Made by a program: the position numbers and the translations under genes
NCBI GenBank assembly: GCA_024232965.1
Contig: JACKQF010000002.1
Coordinates: 558,001-622,000, forward strand
From: Verrucomicrobiaceae bacterium
GTDB lineage: Bacteria; Verrucomicrobiota; Verrucomicrobiia; Verrucomicrobiales; Verrucomicrobiaceae
Direction of reading: 5' to 3'
DNA: 64,000 nt
Shown here: positions 1 through 9,055 of the stretch, one piece after another
How positions within the stretch are numbered: the stretch's first letter is position 1
Layout: every line of letters begins with the position of its first letter
Notes under the pieces: generated by a model
What the model was told of the DNA's origin: nothing
The model's input: only the letters and a program-made list of their open reading frames with translations
Database searches by the model: none

Positions 1-114
1 AGCGAGCCCCGACTCACCGTCCTGAGCGCACACGACCTCGAAGCCCTGCTCGGTGAGGTTGCCGCCTAGCAGGGCAAGGGTCTTGCGCTCATCTTCGATG
101 ATCAACAAGCGCAT
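1..114 (-). CDS. Response regulator, receiver domain (5' end only)
   Basis: The first 38 codons of a minus-strand gene run off the left edge. The translation opens MRLLIIEDERKTLALL and continues with NLTEQGFEVVCAQDGESGL. This is the classic beta1-alpha1-beta2 start of a CheY-like receiver, with the acidic cluster E-D-E after the first strand. The phospho-acceptor Asp and any output domain lie outside the window. The output is often OmpR/PhoB type for this kind of start, but that cannot be seen here. The 270 bases between it and the next gene hold no convincing coding sequence and should contain its promoter. Confidence 0.85.
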   Translation of the reverse strand, partial: MRLLIIEDERKTLALLGGNLTEQGFEVVCAQDGESGLA

Positions 115-349
115 GGTGGATGGATGACGAGTATGAGGCAAGGCTGGTAAATGAAGGAGCTGTGGTGTTGCGGTTCGGACTCTCACCCACATGCCATCTT
201 TTGCATCGAGATGACAGCGTGTGGAGGCTCCGCGTCCTGCCCATGATCGGCATTGCGATCACGGTCGTAGTGTTTCCAGCGTTTTCAATCGTGAGCTGGC
301 TGATGACGGTCCGCAGGCAATGACGGTCTGCTCTGGGATGAAACGGTGT

Positions 350-378
350 TTGTTGAAAAGGCCTTAGGATGCTATCAC
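350..378 (+). promoter_or_regulatory. Possible sigma70-like promoter close to the start codon
   Basis: TTGTTG at 350-355 and TATCAC at 373-378 are separated by 17 bases. Transcription would begin about at the ATG at 385, so the mRNA would be nearly leaderless. This rests on motif similarity only. Confidence 0.3.
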
Positions 379-384
379 ATCGGG

Positions 385-1584
385 ATGCGATCCCTGCTCT
401 TCCTCCTCCTAACCTGCCAACTCTCTGCGGCAGAGGTTGTCAATTTCACCTCGACCACGGAGGTCGTAATGAAGCATGACGACGGCAGGTTCCTCTGGTT
501 TCATCCTCGCGCCACGGCGTATCCCGGTGGTGTGCTGATGACGATTCAGCGGCATCTGAAAGTCTCGGATTACTACTCCGGTCTGTATTTTATGACACGG
601 GAGGGCATCGACGGCCCATGGAGCGCGCCGATACTGACGCCGGAACTGGATTGGAAAAAGCAGTCTGACGGAGTGACGATCAGCGTGGCTGATGTGACGC
701 CCGGTTATCATGCAAAGACGGGCAAGGTTATCGCCATCGGTGCCCAGGTGCGCTACAGCCTACAGGGAAAGCAATTGGAGGATGTGAAACGTGCGCACCA
801 GACCGTCTATGCAGTCTTTGATCCGGCGAACAAAAAATGGACGCCTTGGCAGGTGTTGGAACTGCCGGCGGATGAAGATTTTAATTTTGCACGCAACGCT
901 TGCTCCCAGTGGTTGGTGAAACCGGATGGGACCTTGCTCGTGCCTCTTTACATTAGCAAGAGCGCCAAGGATCGCTTCAGCACCACGGTCGCTGAATGTC
1001 GCTTTGACGGGGAGAAACTGAGCTTTATCAAAAACGGCAACGTGTTGCGGTTGGACATCGCCAGGGGTCTGTATGAGCCGTCGCTTGCCGTGAATGGTGG
1101 GCGTTATTATCTAACACTCCGCAATGACGAACGTGGCTATGTCAGCACCAGCGATGACGGTCTGCAATTTACGGAGCCCAAACCTTGGACCTTTGATGAT
1201 GGATCTGAGCTCGGTAGCTACAATACCCAGCAGCATTGGCTTTCCCACAGCGATGGCTTGTTCCTGGTTTATACGCGCCGTGGTGCCAACAACGACCACA
1301 TCGTCCGGCATCGGGCACCGCTCTTTATGGCGCAGGTGGATCCCGTGAAGTTGCAGATCTTGCGCAGCACGGAGCAAGTCGTGGTGGCGGAGCGAGGTGC
1401 TGAATTGGGGAATTTTGGCGCCTGTGCGATCAGTAAAGATGAATCCTGGGTCACGGTTTCGGAGGGCATGTTCATGAAGGACTCTAAGGCGCGTGGTGCT
1501 GAAGGTGCGACCTTTGTTTCCCGGATTCTGTGGGCCAAACCCAATGTTGCGGCTCCCGGGTTCGGTGAGGTTCGTATGAAGTAG
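385..1584 (+). CDS. Secreted sialidase-like (BNR/Asp-box) protein
   Basis: A 399-residue protein with an N-terminal signal peptide (MRSLLFLLLTCQLSAAE, cleavage expected after about residue 16). The inner ATG at 385 is chosen because an upstream in-frame ATG at 346 would place 13 extra residues before the signal. The body looks like a six-bladed propeller of the exo-alpha-sialidase superfamily. One clear Asp-box-like element (STSDDGLQF) is near residue 253, followed by a segment with WLSHSDGLFLVYTRRG typical of sialidase-like proteins of Planctomycetes and Verrucomicrobia. Glycoside cleavage outside the cytoplasm is inferred; true sialic acid specificity is not shown. It leads a run of four sugar-related genes in the same direction. 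Confidence 0.7.
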   Translation: MRSLLFLLLTCQLSAAEVVNFTSTTEVVMKHDDGRFLWFHPRATAYPGGVLMTIQRHLKVSDYYSGLYFMTREGIDGPWSAPILTPELDWKKQSDGVTISVADVTPGYHAKTGKVIAIGAQVRYSLQGKQLEDVKRAHQTVYAVFDPANKKWTPWQVLELPADEDFNFARNACSQWLVKPDGTLLVPLYISKSAKDRFSTTVAECRFDGEKLSFIKNGNVLRLDIARGLYEPSLAVNGGRYYLTLRNDERGYVSTSDDGLQFTEPKPWTFDDGSELGSYNTQQHWLSHSDGLFLVYTRRGANNDHIVRHRAPLFMAQVDPVKLQILRSTEQVVVAERGAELGNFGACAISKDESWVTVSEGMFMKDSKARGAEGATFVSRILWAKPNVAAPGFGEVRMK

Positions 1585-1635
1585 AGAAGTGGTGAGTGCG
1601 TGAACTTCCACGAAGACACAGCGCCAACTTTGTGC

Positions 1636-2445
1636 ATGATGAACGCGATGATCTCGATTTCCCGCCAAATCTTATTCACACTCGCCGTCAGTGGCCTGTT
1701 TTTGCAAAGCGCAGTGGCGCAAGAGCCGAAGGATGGCTGGGTCTCCCTGTTCAACGGCACCAATCTTGACGGTTGGACGATCAAGATTGCCAAGCATCCA
1801 TTGGGAGAAAACTACGCCAACACGTTCCGCATTGAAGATGGCATCTTGAAGGTGAGCTATGACGATTACCCGAAGTTTGATCAGCAGTATGGCCACCTCT
1901 TCACGAACGTGGCGTATTCGCACTACATCTTCCGGGTCGAGTATCGCTTTACTGGCACGATGATGCCCGATGCACCGAAGTACGTGAATCTGAACAGCGG
2001 CATCATGATCCACGCCCAAGCACCGCAGAGCATGCGCATGGATCAAGGGTTCCCGAGCAGTTTAGAGATGCAGTTCCTGGCAGATGAAGGCAAAGGCCCG
2101 CGCTCAACGGCGAATCTCTGCACGCCTGGAACGAATGTGGAGATCGACGGGAAGCTGGTCACGCAGCACATCGTGAAGTCCAGCGCGCCTACCTTTGCCC
2201 CAGAAGAATGGGTGCAGATGGAGATCGAAGTTCACGGCAATGATGAAGTGATTCATCGGGTGAATGGAGTCGAAGTGTTGCGCTATCAACACCCCCAGTT
2301 GGATCCAAACGACAACAACGCCCCGGCCACGGACCTTCTCAAGGTGGGCGCACCATTGATGCTGAGTTATGGTCACATTGCGCTTCAGGCGGAAGGTCAG
2401 CCTGTTTGGTTTCGGAACATCCAACTGAAGTCACTCGAAAAATAA
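1636..2445 (+). CDS. Secreted DUF1080 (3-keto-disaccharide hydrolase-like) protein
   Basis: About 269 residues with a signal peptide (ISISRQILFTLAVSGLFLQSAVAQ) followed directly by the DUF1080 hallmark GWVSLFNGTNLDGW. Later come RIEDGILKVSYDDYPKFD and a C-terminal WFRNIQLKSL, the usual last strand of this concanavalin-like beta-sandwich. The family is abundant in Planctomycetes and Verrucomicrobia and includes 3-keto-glycoside hydrolases. The exact substrate here is unknown. ATG codons at 1636, 1639 and 1648 are all possible starts; a GTG at 1600 would add residues before the signal and is less likely. It lies 51 bases after the sialidase-like gene and is probably cotranscribed with it. Confidence 0.8.
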   Translation: MMNAMISISRQILFTLAVSGLFLQSAVAQEPKDGWVSLFNGTNLDGWTIKIAKHPLGENYANTFRIEDGILKVSYDDYPKFDQQYGHLFTNVAYSHYIFRVEYRFTGTMMPDAPKYVNLNSGIMIHAQAPQSMRMDQGFPSSLEMQFLADEGKGPRSTANLCTPGTNVEIDGKLVTQHIVKSSAPTFAPEEWVQMEIEVHGNDEVIHRVNGVEVLRYQHPQLDPNDNNAPATDLLKVGAPLMLSYGHIALQAEGQPVWFRNIQLKSLEK

Positions 2446-2457
2446 AGCCTCGGTCCC

Positions 2458-3483
2458 ATGCACGCGCCGTCTGACACTGTTGACCTGGAAGAACGACTCA
2501 GCCGACCTACCGCTGCGGTGATCGAAATGATGCGTCGTATTGAGGGCGATATTCTTTTCTTGGGCGTCGCGGGTAAGATGGGTCCGACGCTCGCCCGCAT
2601 GGCACGTCGTGCGACGGACGAGGCGGGCATTGCGCGGCGCATCATCGGCGTCTCGCGCTTCAGTGCGCAGGGCAGCCGCGATGCTTTGGAACAACACGGC
2701 ATCGAGACCATTGCCTGTGATTTGCTCGATCCCGCATCCATCGCCGATCTTCCTCCTGCCGCGAACGTGATGTTCATGGCAGGGATGAAGTTTGGGGCCA
2801 CCCATCAGGAGCCGTTGACCTGGGCCATGAATGTTCTGCTGCCTGCGCGCATCGCGGAAAAATACGCAAGGTCGCGCATTGCTGCCTTTTCGACCGGGAA
2901 CATTTACGGCCTCGTGCCTGCCACCCGGGCAGGATCGTTGGAGAGTGATGTGCCCGTGCCTGTCGGCGAATACGCCATGAGTTGCCTCGGGCGCGAGAGG
3001 GTCCTCGAGCACGCCGCATTGAGCCACGCAACGCCCATCGCATTGATTCGACTGAACTACGCGTGTGACCTGCGTTACGGTGTTCTGGTCGATATCGCCA
3101 GGAAGGTTTACACGGGCCAGTCGATTGATGTCAGTATGGGGTATTTCAATACCATCTGGCAGGGCGATGCGAATGCGCTGTCACTGCTGACACTGGAGCA
3201 GGCGCAATCACCCGCCTGGACCATTAACCTCACGGGCCGTCGAACTTTGCGAGTCCGAGACGTTGCAGAGGCCTTTGGTGCCTTGTTCGGCAAGCCCGTA
3301 ACGATCACGGGAACGGAGGCTCCGGATGCGCTGCTCAGCGATGCGACCCGCTGTTTTCAACAACTGGGTGTTCCCCATGTCGAGGAAACGGTTCTCATCG
3401 AATGGGTCGCTGATTGGATCGCTCGCGGTGGCGAGGCATTGAACAAACCAACGCACTTCGAGTCACGCGATGGACGTTTCTGA
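2458..3483 (+). CDS. NAD-dependent epimerase/dehydratase-like protein with altered active site
   Basis: A 341-residue cytoplasmic protein of the extended SDR family. The Rossmann nucleotide motif is ILFLGVAGKMGPTLARM (G-x-x-G-x-x-G) near residues 30-46. A substrate-domain segment AFSTGNIYGLVPA corresponds to the Ser/Thr-containing strand. The position where family members carry Tyr-x-x-x-Lys reads YAMSC, so the catalytic Lys appears replaced by Cys. The protein may therefore bind rather than convert its nucleotide sugar, or use another residue. Its 3' end overlaps the next gene by 14 bases, which suggests translational coupling and a shared pathway with the DapA-like lyase. Confidence 0.75.
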   Translation: MHAPSDTVDLEERLSRPTAAVIEMMRRIEGDILFLGVAGKMGPTLARMARRATDEAGIARRIIGVSRFSAQGSRDALEQHGIETIACDLLDPASIADLPPAANVMFMAGMKFGATHQEPLTWAMNVLLPARIAEKYARSRIAAFSTGNIYGLVPATRAGSLESDVPVPVGEYAMSCLGRERVLEHAALSHATPIALIRLNYACDLRYGVLVDIARKVYTGQSIDVSMGYFNTIWQGDANALSLLTLEQAQSPAWTINLTGRRTLRVRDVAEAFGALFGKPVTITGTEAPDALLSDATRCFQQLGVPHVEETVLIEWVADWIARGGEALNKPTHFESRDGRF

Positions 3484-4525
3484 TCCCAACCGTGAGCCTT
3501 GGCAGGCAGCACTGCGGCGCGGTCTGGTCATTCCTGCTTGTCCTCTGGCCTTGAATGCCGCACGCCAGCTCGATGAGGATCGTCAGCGCAAATTGATCCG
3601 CTATTACGCGGCCGCTGGCGCGGGCGGTGTCGCCGTTGCGGTGCACACGACGCAGTTTGCCATCCGCGATCCCGACATTGGTCTTTTCCAACCCGTGCTC
3701 GAGATCGCTGCGGAAGAACTCAAGGCCGCAGACGCCCGCCATGGACGCAACCACGTCCGCATCGGCGGCATCTGTGGCCTCACCGACCAAGCCGTGGCCG
3801 AGGCGGAAACGCTCGCGTCACTGGGCTATCACGCGGGCTTGCTCAGCCTCGCAGCGCTGCGCCTGGAGGATGACGATCTCCTCATCATGCATTGCAAAGC
3901 CGTCGCGCAGGTTCTGCCCATCATCGGCTTTTATCTGCAACCCGCCGTCGGCGGGCGAGTGCTCTCGCAGCGCTTCTGGCGTCGCTTTGCCGAGATCGAA
4001 AACGTTGTCGCCATCAAGATCGCGCCCTTCAACCGCTATCAAACTCTGGATGTCGTTCGTGCCCTCGCGGAGTCTGGTCGTGAGGACATCGCGCTCTACA
4101 CGGGCAACGACGATAACATCGTCCTCGACCTCCTCACCCCCTACCGTTTCAACATCGACGGTCGCTCTGTGGAGCGTCGCATCGTTGGAGGTCTCCTCGG
4201 GCACTGGAGCGTCTGGACAAAGCGCGCGGTCGAGCTCTTAGAGCGCTGCCATCAAGTCGCAAAAAGCGATCAACCGATTCCTCCAGATCTCCTCCGCACT
4301 GCCATCGAGGTCACCGATTGCAATGCCGCCTTCTTTGATGCGGCCCACGGCTTTCACGGCTGCATCGCAGGCCTCCACGAAGTCTTGCGTCGCCAAGGCC
4401 TCCTCCAAGGCATCTGGTGCCTCGACCCCGGAGAACACCTGAGCCCCGGCCAAGCCGCAGAGATCGACCGAGTCTATACCGCCTACCCACACCTAAACGA
4501 CGACGATTTTGTGCGTGGCTTGTAG
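3470..4525 (+). CDS. Dihydrodipicolinate synthase/N-acetylneuraminate lyase family protein
   Basis: A 351-residue TIM-barrel protein of the DapA/NanA family of class I aldolases. The Schiff-base Lys is in VVAIKIAPFNRYQ near residue 183, and the family Tyr is in IIGFYLQPAVGG near residue 154. The usual GTTGE loop is changed to a VHTTQF element, so it is not a standard DapA. Such variants usually act on sugar acids or 2-keto acids, but the substrate cannot be read from sequence. It overlaps the epimerase-like gene by 14 bases and is the last member of the carbohydrate cluster. A link with sialic acid use is possible because a sialidase-like gene leads the cluster, but this is inference. Confidence 0.75.
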   Translation: MDVSDPNREPWQAALRRGLVIPACPLALNAARQLDEDRQRKLIRYYAAAGAGGVAVAVHTTQFAIRDPDIGLFQPVLEIAAEELKAADARHGRNHVRIGGICGLTDQAVAEAETLASLGYHAGLLSLAALRLEDDDLLIMHCKAVAQVLPIIGFYLQPAVGGRVLSQRFWRRFAEIENVVAIKIAPFNRYQTLDVVRALAESGREDIALYTGNDDNIVLDLLTPYRFNIDGRSVERRIVGGLLGHWSVWTKRAVELLERCHQVAKSDQPIPPDLLRTAIEVTDCNAAFFDAAHGFHGCIAGLHEVLRRQGLLQGIWCLDPGEHLSPGQAAEIDRVYTAYPHLNDDDFVRGL

Positions 4526-4639
4526 GGTTGGGTTCTTCGTGCCGATAGCTACGGGAATCGATGGGTTCGATTCGGTCGATAAAAAACTTGTCACTTTTGG
4601 CCGCTGTCTCTGGTACTAGGAGGCGGATCTTATTTTGTC

Positions 4640-6145
4640 ATGATCATTCGTTTGTGCACTTTCGTTATGCTGTCGGCAACATGGGCTGTCGCGCTCACAC
4701 CGATCGAGAGTTGGAGACAATTTTACTTCGCAAGTCCCGCCAACTCGGGTGACGGAGCCGACGACTTCGACTTTGATCATGATGGACTTTCGAATCTCTT
4801 AGAGGCGAAACTGGGGACGCTGCCCAAGGTGGCGGACGCTGCGAGTGTCGTGACTCCATCCGTCGTTGGCGGGTTGCCGACCCTCGTCGTTGATCGCAGC
4901 AAGACGCTGCCGGACGTCGATCTCATTCCTCAAATCTCATTGGACTTGGTCCATTGGAAAGATGGATCGGCTGTTATAGGTAGCACCATCACCGCCGACC
5001 TAGGTAGCAAGGAACGACTTCGGATTGCCGCCGTTGAGGCAAGCAATGCGCCAGTTTTCCTGAGGCTTCTCGCCGTGCGTCCGAGCCAGAGTAGCCTCGC
5101 GGACACACTGAGTGCCCAAGGGAATTCACTGAGTGAGATGTTGGTTAGGTGTCAGCTGCCGTCTGGCCCTGTGAGCACACACCCGTTCTCCGGCGCATTG
5201 AATGTTTATCCCGATAGTGGGGCATCGGCTGAGCCGTGGATTGATTGGTATTTCATCAACATCGGTCTTTGTTCCTTTGTGGCCAGCCATCCTTCCTTGG
5301 TGGAAGCGTACATGGATCGCTACCTGAGCTACGTCAGTCAGCTCAACCAAACGCCGGGTTGGAATCACCGGATCAAGCGCGTCAAGCTCAACACGGATCG
5401 CAGGACCGTCCAGACGAACGGCGAAGTTGATGCGGACTCGGATGATGCCTACGCGTCGACCTTTGTGCGGCTCGCATGTCTATTCCGCAAAGCTAATCCA
5501 GCAAACCCGTGGTTTGTGAATCACTTAGCGGCGCTGAAGAATTTGATGTATGCCAACGTGCTCACCCAGGTGCGTGCGACGGGTCTCGTTCGGGCGAAAC
5601 AGCAGGGTTACGATGTCGGCTTTCTGGAGGATAATGTCGAGAATTGGGCGGCGCTCAAAGCATTGACGGATGCGTTGGTGGCGATCGGAGATTTGACGTC
5701 TGAAATCAACTACTATGCGGCATGGCGCGATTCCATTCTAAACGCGATCCACACGCAGCTGTGGGATCCTGTCGCCAAGGCGTGGAAATGGAATGACGGG
5801 GCGCTCACGGCGGAGTCAGCCAAGTTTCACGAAGACATCCACTGCCAAATCTTCCCGGAGCTGTACGATATGCCGCACCCCTCTGGACCCGTCGAAACTC
5901 AGCGTCGTTACGACGCGGCGTGGGACTGGCTGAACCAAAAGGTTCCGAATTGGTGGACGGATGTTTGGGCAGGCCATGCATTCTCCACGCTGGACCTTGC
6001 GGTCGTCGCATCAAAGAGGGGTGAAAAAGACCGGGCTCGTGCCTATCTCGAGGCCGCACTTGGGCGATGGATCCCACTTGGGAGCGACCCCAGAGGCACT
6101 GTGATATCAGAGATCGGATACTGGCAACAACTGCTGACACAGTAG
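4640..6145 (+). CDS. Secreted protein with Ca-binding-like N-terminus and helical glycosidase-like body
   Basis: A 501-residue protein with a signal peptide (MIIRLCTFVMLSATWAVAL). It is followed by an Asp-rich segment DDFDFDHDGLSNLLEAKLG, which resembles the thrombospondin type 3/dockerin-like motif common on Verrucomicrobia exoproteins. Residues 190-500 are rich in amphipathic helices and Trp (WIDWYFINIGL, WNHRIKRVK, LWDPVAKAWKWNDG, WWTDVWAGHAFSTLDLAV). This looks like an (alpha/alpha)6 six-hairpin glycosidase fold. An acidic patch DADSDDAYAS near residue 266 could be catalytic or metal-binding. No GH family can be assigned. No Shine-Dalgarno sequence sits at a useful distance; AGGAGG at 4618 is 17 bases away from the ATG. 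Confidence 0.6.
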   Translation: MIIRLCTFVMLSATWAVALTPIESWRQFYFASPANSGDGADDFDFDHDGLSNLLEAKLGTLPKVADAASVVTPSVVGGLPTLVVDRSKTLPDVDLIPQISLDLVHWKDGSAVIGSTITADLGSKERLRIAAVEASNAPVFLRLLAVRPSQSSLADTLSAQGNSLSEMLVRCQLPSGPVSTHPFSGALNVYPDSGASAEPWIDWYFINIGLCSFVASHPSLVEAYMDRYLSYVSQLNQTPGWNHRIKRVKLNTDRRTVQTNGEVDADSDDAYASTFVRLACLFRKANPANPWFVNHLAALKNLMYANVLTQVRATGLVRAKQQGYDVGFLEDNVENWAALKALTDALVAIGDLTSEINYYAAWRDSILNAIHTQLWDPVAKAWKWNDGALTAESAKFHEDIHCQIFPELYDMPHPSGPVETQRRYDAAWDWLNQKVPNWWTDVWAGHAFSTLDLAVVASKRGEKDRARAYLEAALGRWIPLGSDPRGTVISEIGYWQQLLTQ

Positions 6146-6356
6146 GCGCAGTGGTGGTGCATGGTCGGCGAGGAAGCGTGCGCATTGGGTCCGTAACTGA
6201 CCGGTCGGACGAGGGGGTGGCTAACTGCTCTGAATGAGCAGCCATGAACCTCATCTATCGTCGCGGGCGACTGACCGCCGACCGCCTGAGTCCGTGTGGC
6301 TTCTGATCGTCGCTGAGCGGTGAGGGTAGGACGCTTTCAGTTCTTCCTTTAGCTCT

Positions 6357-6581
6357 TCATTCCAACAACGGCGGTCCCTTCCCCTTCCGAGCGGCGGTGC
6401 GGGCGATGCAGTCGCGGACGAGGCGGAGGCATTTTTCGGGGCTGGCGGGCATGGGCAGGGTGAGGGGTTGGCCGTGGACTTGGAGATGGCGCAGAGGACC
6501 TTCGCGGCGGACGTGGGTGACCTCGATGCCTTGGGCGGCGAAAAATTGGGTGACTTCTTGGTCGGTGGCGTAGCGGCTCAT
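6357..6581 (-). CDS. Small hypothetical protein (74 aa)
   Basis: A 74-residue ORF on the minus strand, 110 bases downstream of the MYG1-like gene and in the same direction. The layout is alpha-beta-beta-alpha (EVTQFFAAQGIEV, RHLQVHG, LTLPMP, CLRLVRDCIARTAARKG). It faintly recalls the double-stranded-RNA-binding-like fold of HicA-type proteins, but the GSH motif of HicA is absent and no HicB-like partner is present. Reverse-frame ORFs here are Pro/Ser-rich and look like shadows. Function unknown. Confidence 0.5.
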   Translation of the reverse strand: MSRYATDQEVTQFFAAQGIEVTHVRREGPLRHLQVHGQPLTLPMPASPEKCLRLVRDCIARTAARKGKGPPLLE

Positions 6582-6691
6582 GGGGTTTGGGGGCTTGGGG
6601 TGCTTCGTCCTTGTCCTCCTGTTCGTCCTTCGTCGTCGAGATGTGGACGGCAGGGGAATGGGTCAGGCGTGGATTGCTGGTGCGCTGGGGG

Positions 6692-7543
6692 CTAGACTTT
6701 GGCGAGGCTGAGAAGTTCTTTGAGGCGGGCGATGTCGGTAGCGGAAGTTTTGGCGACGAAGCCTCGGGCGTGGGCGAAGTGGACGTCGGGCTCTGGTTCG
6801 ATGCGGGTGAAGTCGTAGCGGGGGTTGTCATTGTGGCGACCTAGGCCGTAGCCGCTGCCGCGTCGGTCGGGGTAGATGAGGGCGGCGACGGTGCTGCTTT
6901 TGCCAATGCTTTCCAGGTAGCGGTCAATGCCAGCGGAGGGATCATCTGGAAGAGGATCGGTGCGGGTAAGGAAGAGGACTTCGTGGTCGTCGAGGGTCCA
7001 GATCTCGGCATGCTGCGCGACAAAATCGATGCGGGTGCGGAGTTCGCGCAGGTACTCGAGGAGATCCTGACCGATGTAGCTGAGGATCTCCCAAAGCGGT
7101 TCGCCGGGTTCAAGGCGAGTGGTCTTCGCGAAGCGGCGCAGGAGGGTGATGTCGATGGGCGAGTTGAGCTTGCTCATGGTGGCGCGGTCAAGGCCGAGCC
7201 ACTTGGCGGTGGCGATGGGGCCGCGTGTGTCGAACCATTCGGCGGGCTCCAGCCAATCGCAAAACCGCCGAGCGTCTTCGTAAACACCGAGGTGCTGCAG
7301 CACGAGGCTGAGCGCGCAAATGGGCGGGTGATCGGCGGGGAATTGGTGATGGTCAAAGTTGTGCTGTGCCGGTGCGTGCTGGCCCCCGACATCGACGACG
7401 GCGATGGTGGGGTCGGCGAGATCCGTCTCGGTGGGTTCGCGACGCACGATGGGCACGCGGTGAACGGCGGCGAGGAGGCTGCAGGCGAGCAGCTCGTCCT
7501 TATGGGCACCGCCGGGATGAGTGAGGATGAGAGTCAGGGACAT
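6692..7543 (-). CDS. MYG1/UPF0160-family DHH-type metal-dependent hydrolase
   Basis: A 283-residue protein starting at the ATG at 7543; a TTG at 7561 is also in frame. It begins with the family signature LILTHPGGAHKDELLACSLL (G-x-x-H-x-D-E), then VVDVGGQHAPAQHNFDHHQ. The latter supplies the DHH motif that binds divalent metals. MYG1 proteins are predicted or shown exonucleases/phosphoesterases of the DHH superfamily. Bacterial members are usually annotated as metal-dependent hydrolases acting in the cytoplasm. The length fits the family, slightly short at the C-terminus compared with eukaryotic members. No signal peptide is visible. Confidence 0.8.
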   Translation of the reverse strand: MSLTLILTHPGGAHKDELLACSLLAAVHRVPIVRREPTETDLADPTIAVVDVGGQHAPAQHNFDHHQFPADHPPICALSLVLQHLGVYEDARRFCDWLEPAEWFDTRGPIATAKWLGLDRATMSKLNSPIDITLLRRFAKTTRLEPGEPLWEILSYIGQDLLEYLRELRTRIDFVAQHAEIWTLDDHEVLFLTRTDPLPDDPSAGIDRYLESIGKSSTVAALIYPDRRGSGYGLGRHNDNPRYDFTRIEPEPDVHFAHARGFVAKTSATDIARLKELLSLAKV

Positions 7544-7818
7544 GGGGAGTTTTGGGACCAATGAATCGGCTCAGATGAGCGGGGCTACCAGGGCGCTTGA
7601 TGGCGCGAGGTTCCAGCGGGAAATCTTGTGGGAATGGGGGCGGGTCTTGCGGTGTTCATCACCGTCCGGCAGCCACACAGGGCGAGCTAAAGCGCTGAGC
7701 CACGATGGGCAGCCTCGCCGCCCAAGTGCCTGGGGCCCTTGGCGTTAGCCGGGCAAACGGTGCCACGCAGGACGAGTGCAGAGCAACGGGATCCACCATC
7801 TGGTTCCCACCGCATTCC

Positions 7819-8955
7819 CTACTTCGCTGCGGGAGCGCGATCTTCGGGGGTTAGTACTCCGTCGGCATTGGTGTCGAGCCTTTGAAACAGGGGTGCGGGT
7901 CCGCTGAATTCTTCTTGGGTGACTTTGCCATCGTTGTTCTTGTCATCGCGTTGGGCAATCACCGCCCAGGGGATGCCGCGCTGGGCGCCGCCTGGGGCGG
8001 GTCGAGCGCTGCGGGGATCTCGGGCGAGCATTTCTGGATCTGCAGTGCTCTCGGTGGAGAGGGCCTCAACGGTGGTGCTGGTGCTCTTGAGATGCACTTC
8101 GAAAAACTTCGCCACCATGTCATTGATGTCTGAGCCCGCAAAGCCAGGTCCGCCGTGGCCGACCCCATGGATGGTGTGGAAATGCGCGCTGACCTTGGCC
8201 TTCGTTAAGGCCTCAAAGAGGAGTTGGCTCTGGTTGATCGGCACGGTGCCGTCCTTATCTCCGTGGACGATAAGAAAGGGTGGATCGTCCGGCGTCACGT
8301 AGGTGATGGAGTTCACTCGCGCGGCTTTGTCTTTGTTCTGCAGCACCGCGCCGCCGAGCAGTTTTGCTTCGGGCGAGTCTGCGGCCGCATGACGTTCATA
8401 GCCGGGGGTGGAGACGAAGACCTTAAAATCCGTGGGGCCATAATAATCGCAGACGGCCTGGACGCTGCTCGATTGATCGAGGTTGGCCCCGACATCGAAC
8501 TCCTTCACCCCACCACTGGTGCCAATCAGTGCGACGAGGTGACCGCCGGCGGAGCTACCCCAGACTCCGAAGCGTTTCGGGTCCAAACCATACTGCTCTG
8601 CATGCGCCCGCAACCAGCGGATGGCGGCCTTGCAGTCTTCGATCTGCGCGGGGAAAACGGCGTGGCTGCTGAGCCGGTAGTTGATGCTGGCAACGGCATA
8701 GCCTTTTTCGAGATAGCCCGCACGCAGCGGCGGTGCACCGTCTTTACTGCCATTCTGCCAGCCTCCTCCGTGAACCCAGATGAGCAGCGGCAGCGGGCCG
8801 TGATCACCACTGGGAAGGTAGAGATCAAGCTTGTGACGCTCGTGCCCGCCTTCGACATAGATAAGGTCGCGATGCGAAACGACCTTGTCGGGTTGAGGCG
8901 ACTGTGCCGAGGCGAGGGTCGCGATGAAGAGGGAAAGACAGGCGAGATGCTTCAT
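7819..8955 (-). CDS. Secreted alpha/beta-hydrolase (carboxylesterase-like) with C-terminal EF-hands
   Basis: A 378-residue protein from the ATG at 8955, which directly precedes a signal peptide (MKHLACLSLFIATLASAQ). Hydrolase motifs in order are oxyanion HGGGW, nucleophile elbow GSSAGG (Ser near residue 128), Asp in HGDKDGTVP and His in GVGHGG. This is the HSL/BD-FAE esterase type common in polysaccharide-degrading bacteria. After a linker come two EF-hand calcium loops (DDKNNDGKVTQEEF and DTNADGVLTPED). It is divergent from the oxidoreductase gene at 9056, with 100 bases between that must hold both promoters. Likely an extracytoplasmic deacetylase or esterase. Confidence 0.8.
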   Translation of the reverse strand: MKHLACLSLFIATLASAQSPQPDKVVSHRDLIYVEGGHERHKLDLYLPSGDHGPLPLLIWVHGGGWQNGSKDGAPPLRAGYLEKGYAVASINYRLSSHAVFPAQIEDCKAAIRWLRAHAEQYGLDPKRFGVWGSSAGGHLVALIGTSGGVKEFDVGANLDQSSSVQAVCDYYGPTDFKVFVSTPGYERHAAADSPEAKLLGGAVLQNKDKAARVNSITYVTPDDPPFLIVHGDKDGTVPINQSQLLFEALTKAKVSAHFHTIHGVGHGGPGFAGSDINDMVAKFFEVHLKSTSTTVEALSTESTADPEMLARDPRSARPAPGGAQRGIPWAVIAQRDDKNNDGKVTQEEFSGPAPLFQRLDTNADGVLTPEDRAPAAK

Positions 8956-9055
8956 GTGGGAAGGGGCAGGCATTTCAGTGAAACCACGCTGCATCCGATT
9001 GGGGTGCGATCTTTTTTTGGCTAACTCGCGCTCGCCAACTTCGTTCACACTTGCC

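Noticed and set aside
120..323. 67-codon ORF between the response regulator and the sialidase-like gene
   Set aside because: It shows no recognisable family and occupies what must be the promoter region of the left-hand gene. A hydrophobic end alone is weak evidence.
4588..4619. TTGTCA and TACTAG as a promoter for the gene at 4640
   Set aside because: The gap is 20 bases, longer than accepted for sigma70, and no better match was found.
6225..6241. Short inverted repeat CTGCTC / GAGCAG as a terminator after the gene ending at 6145
   Set aside because: Only 6 bp of stem and no T-tract; too weak to call.
7544..7818. 275-base gap examined for a tRNA, small RNA or promoter
   Set aside because: No cloverleaf, clear hairpin or promoter pair could be supported by eye.
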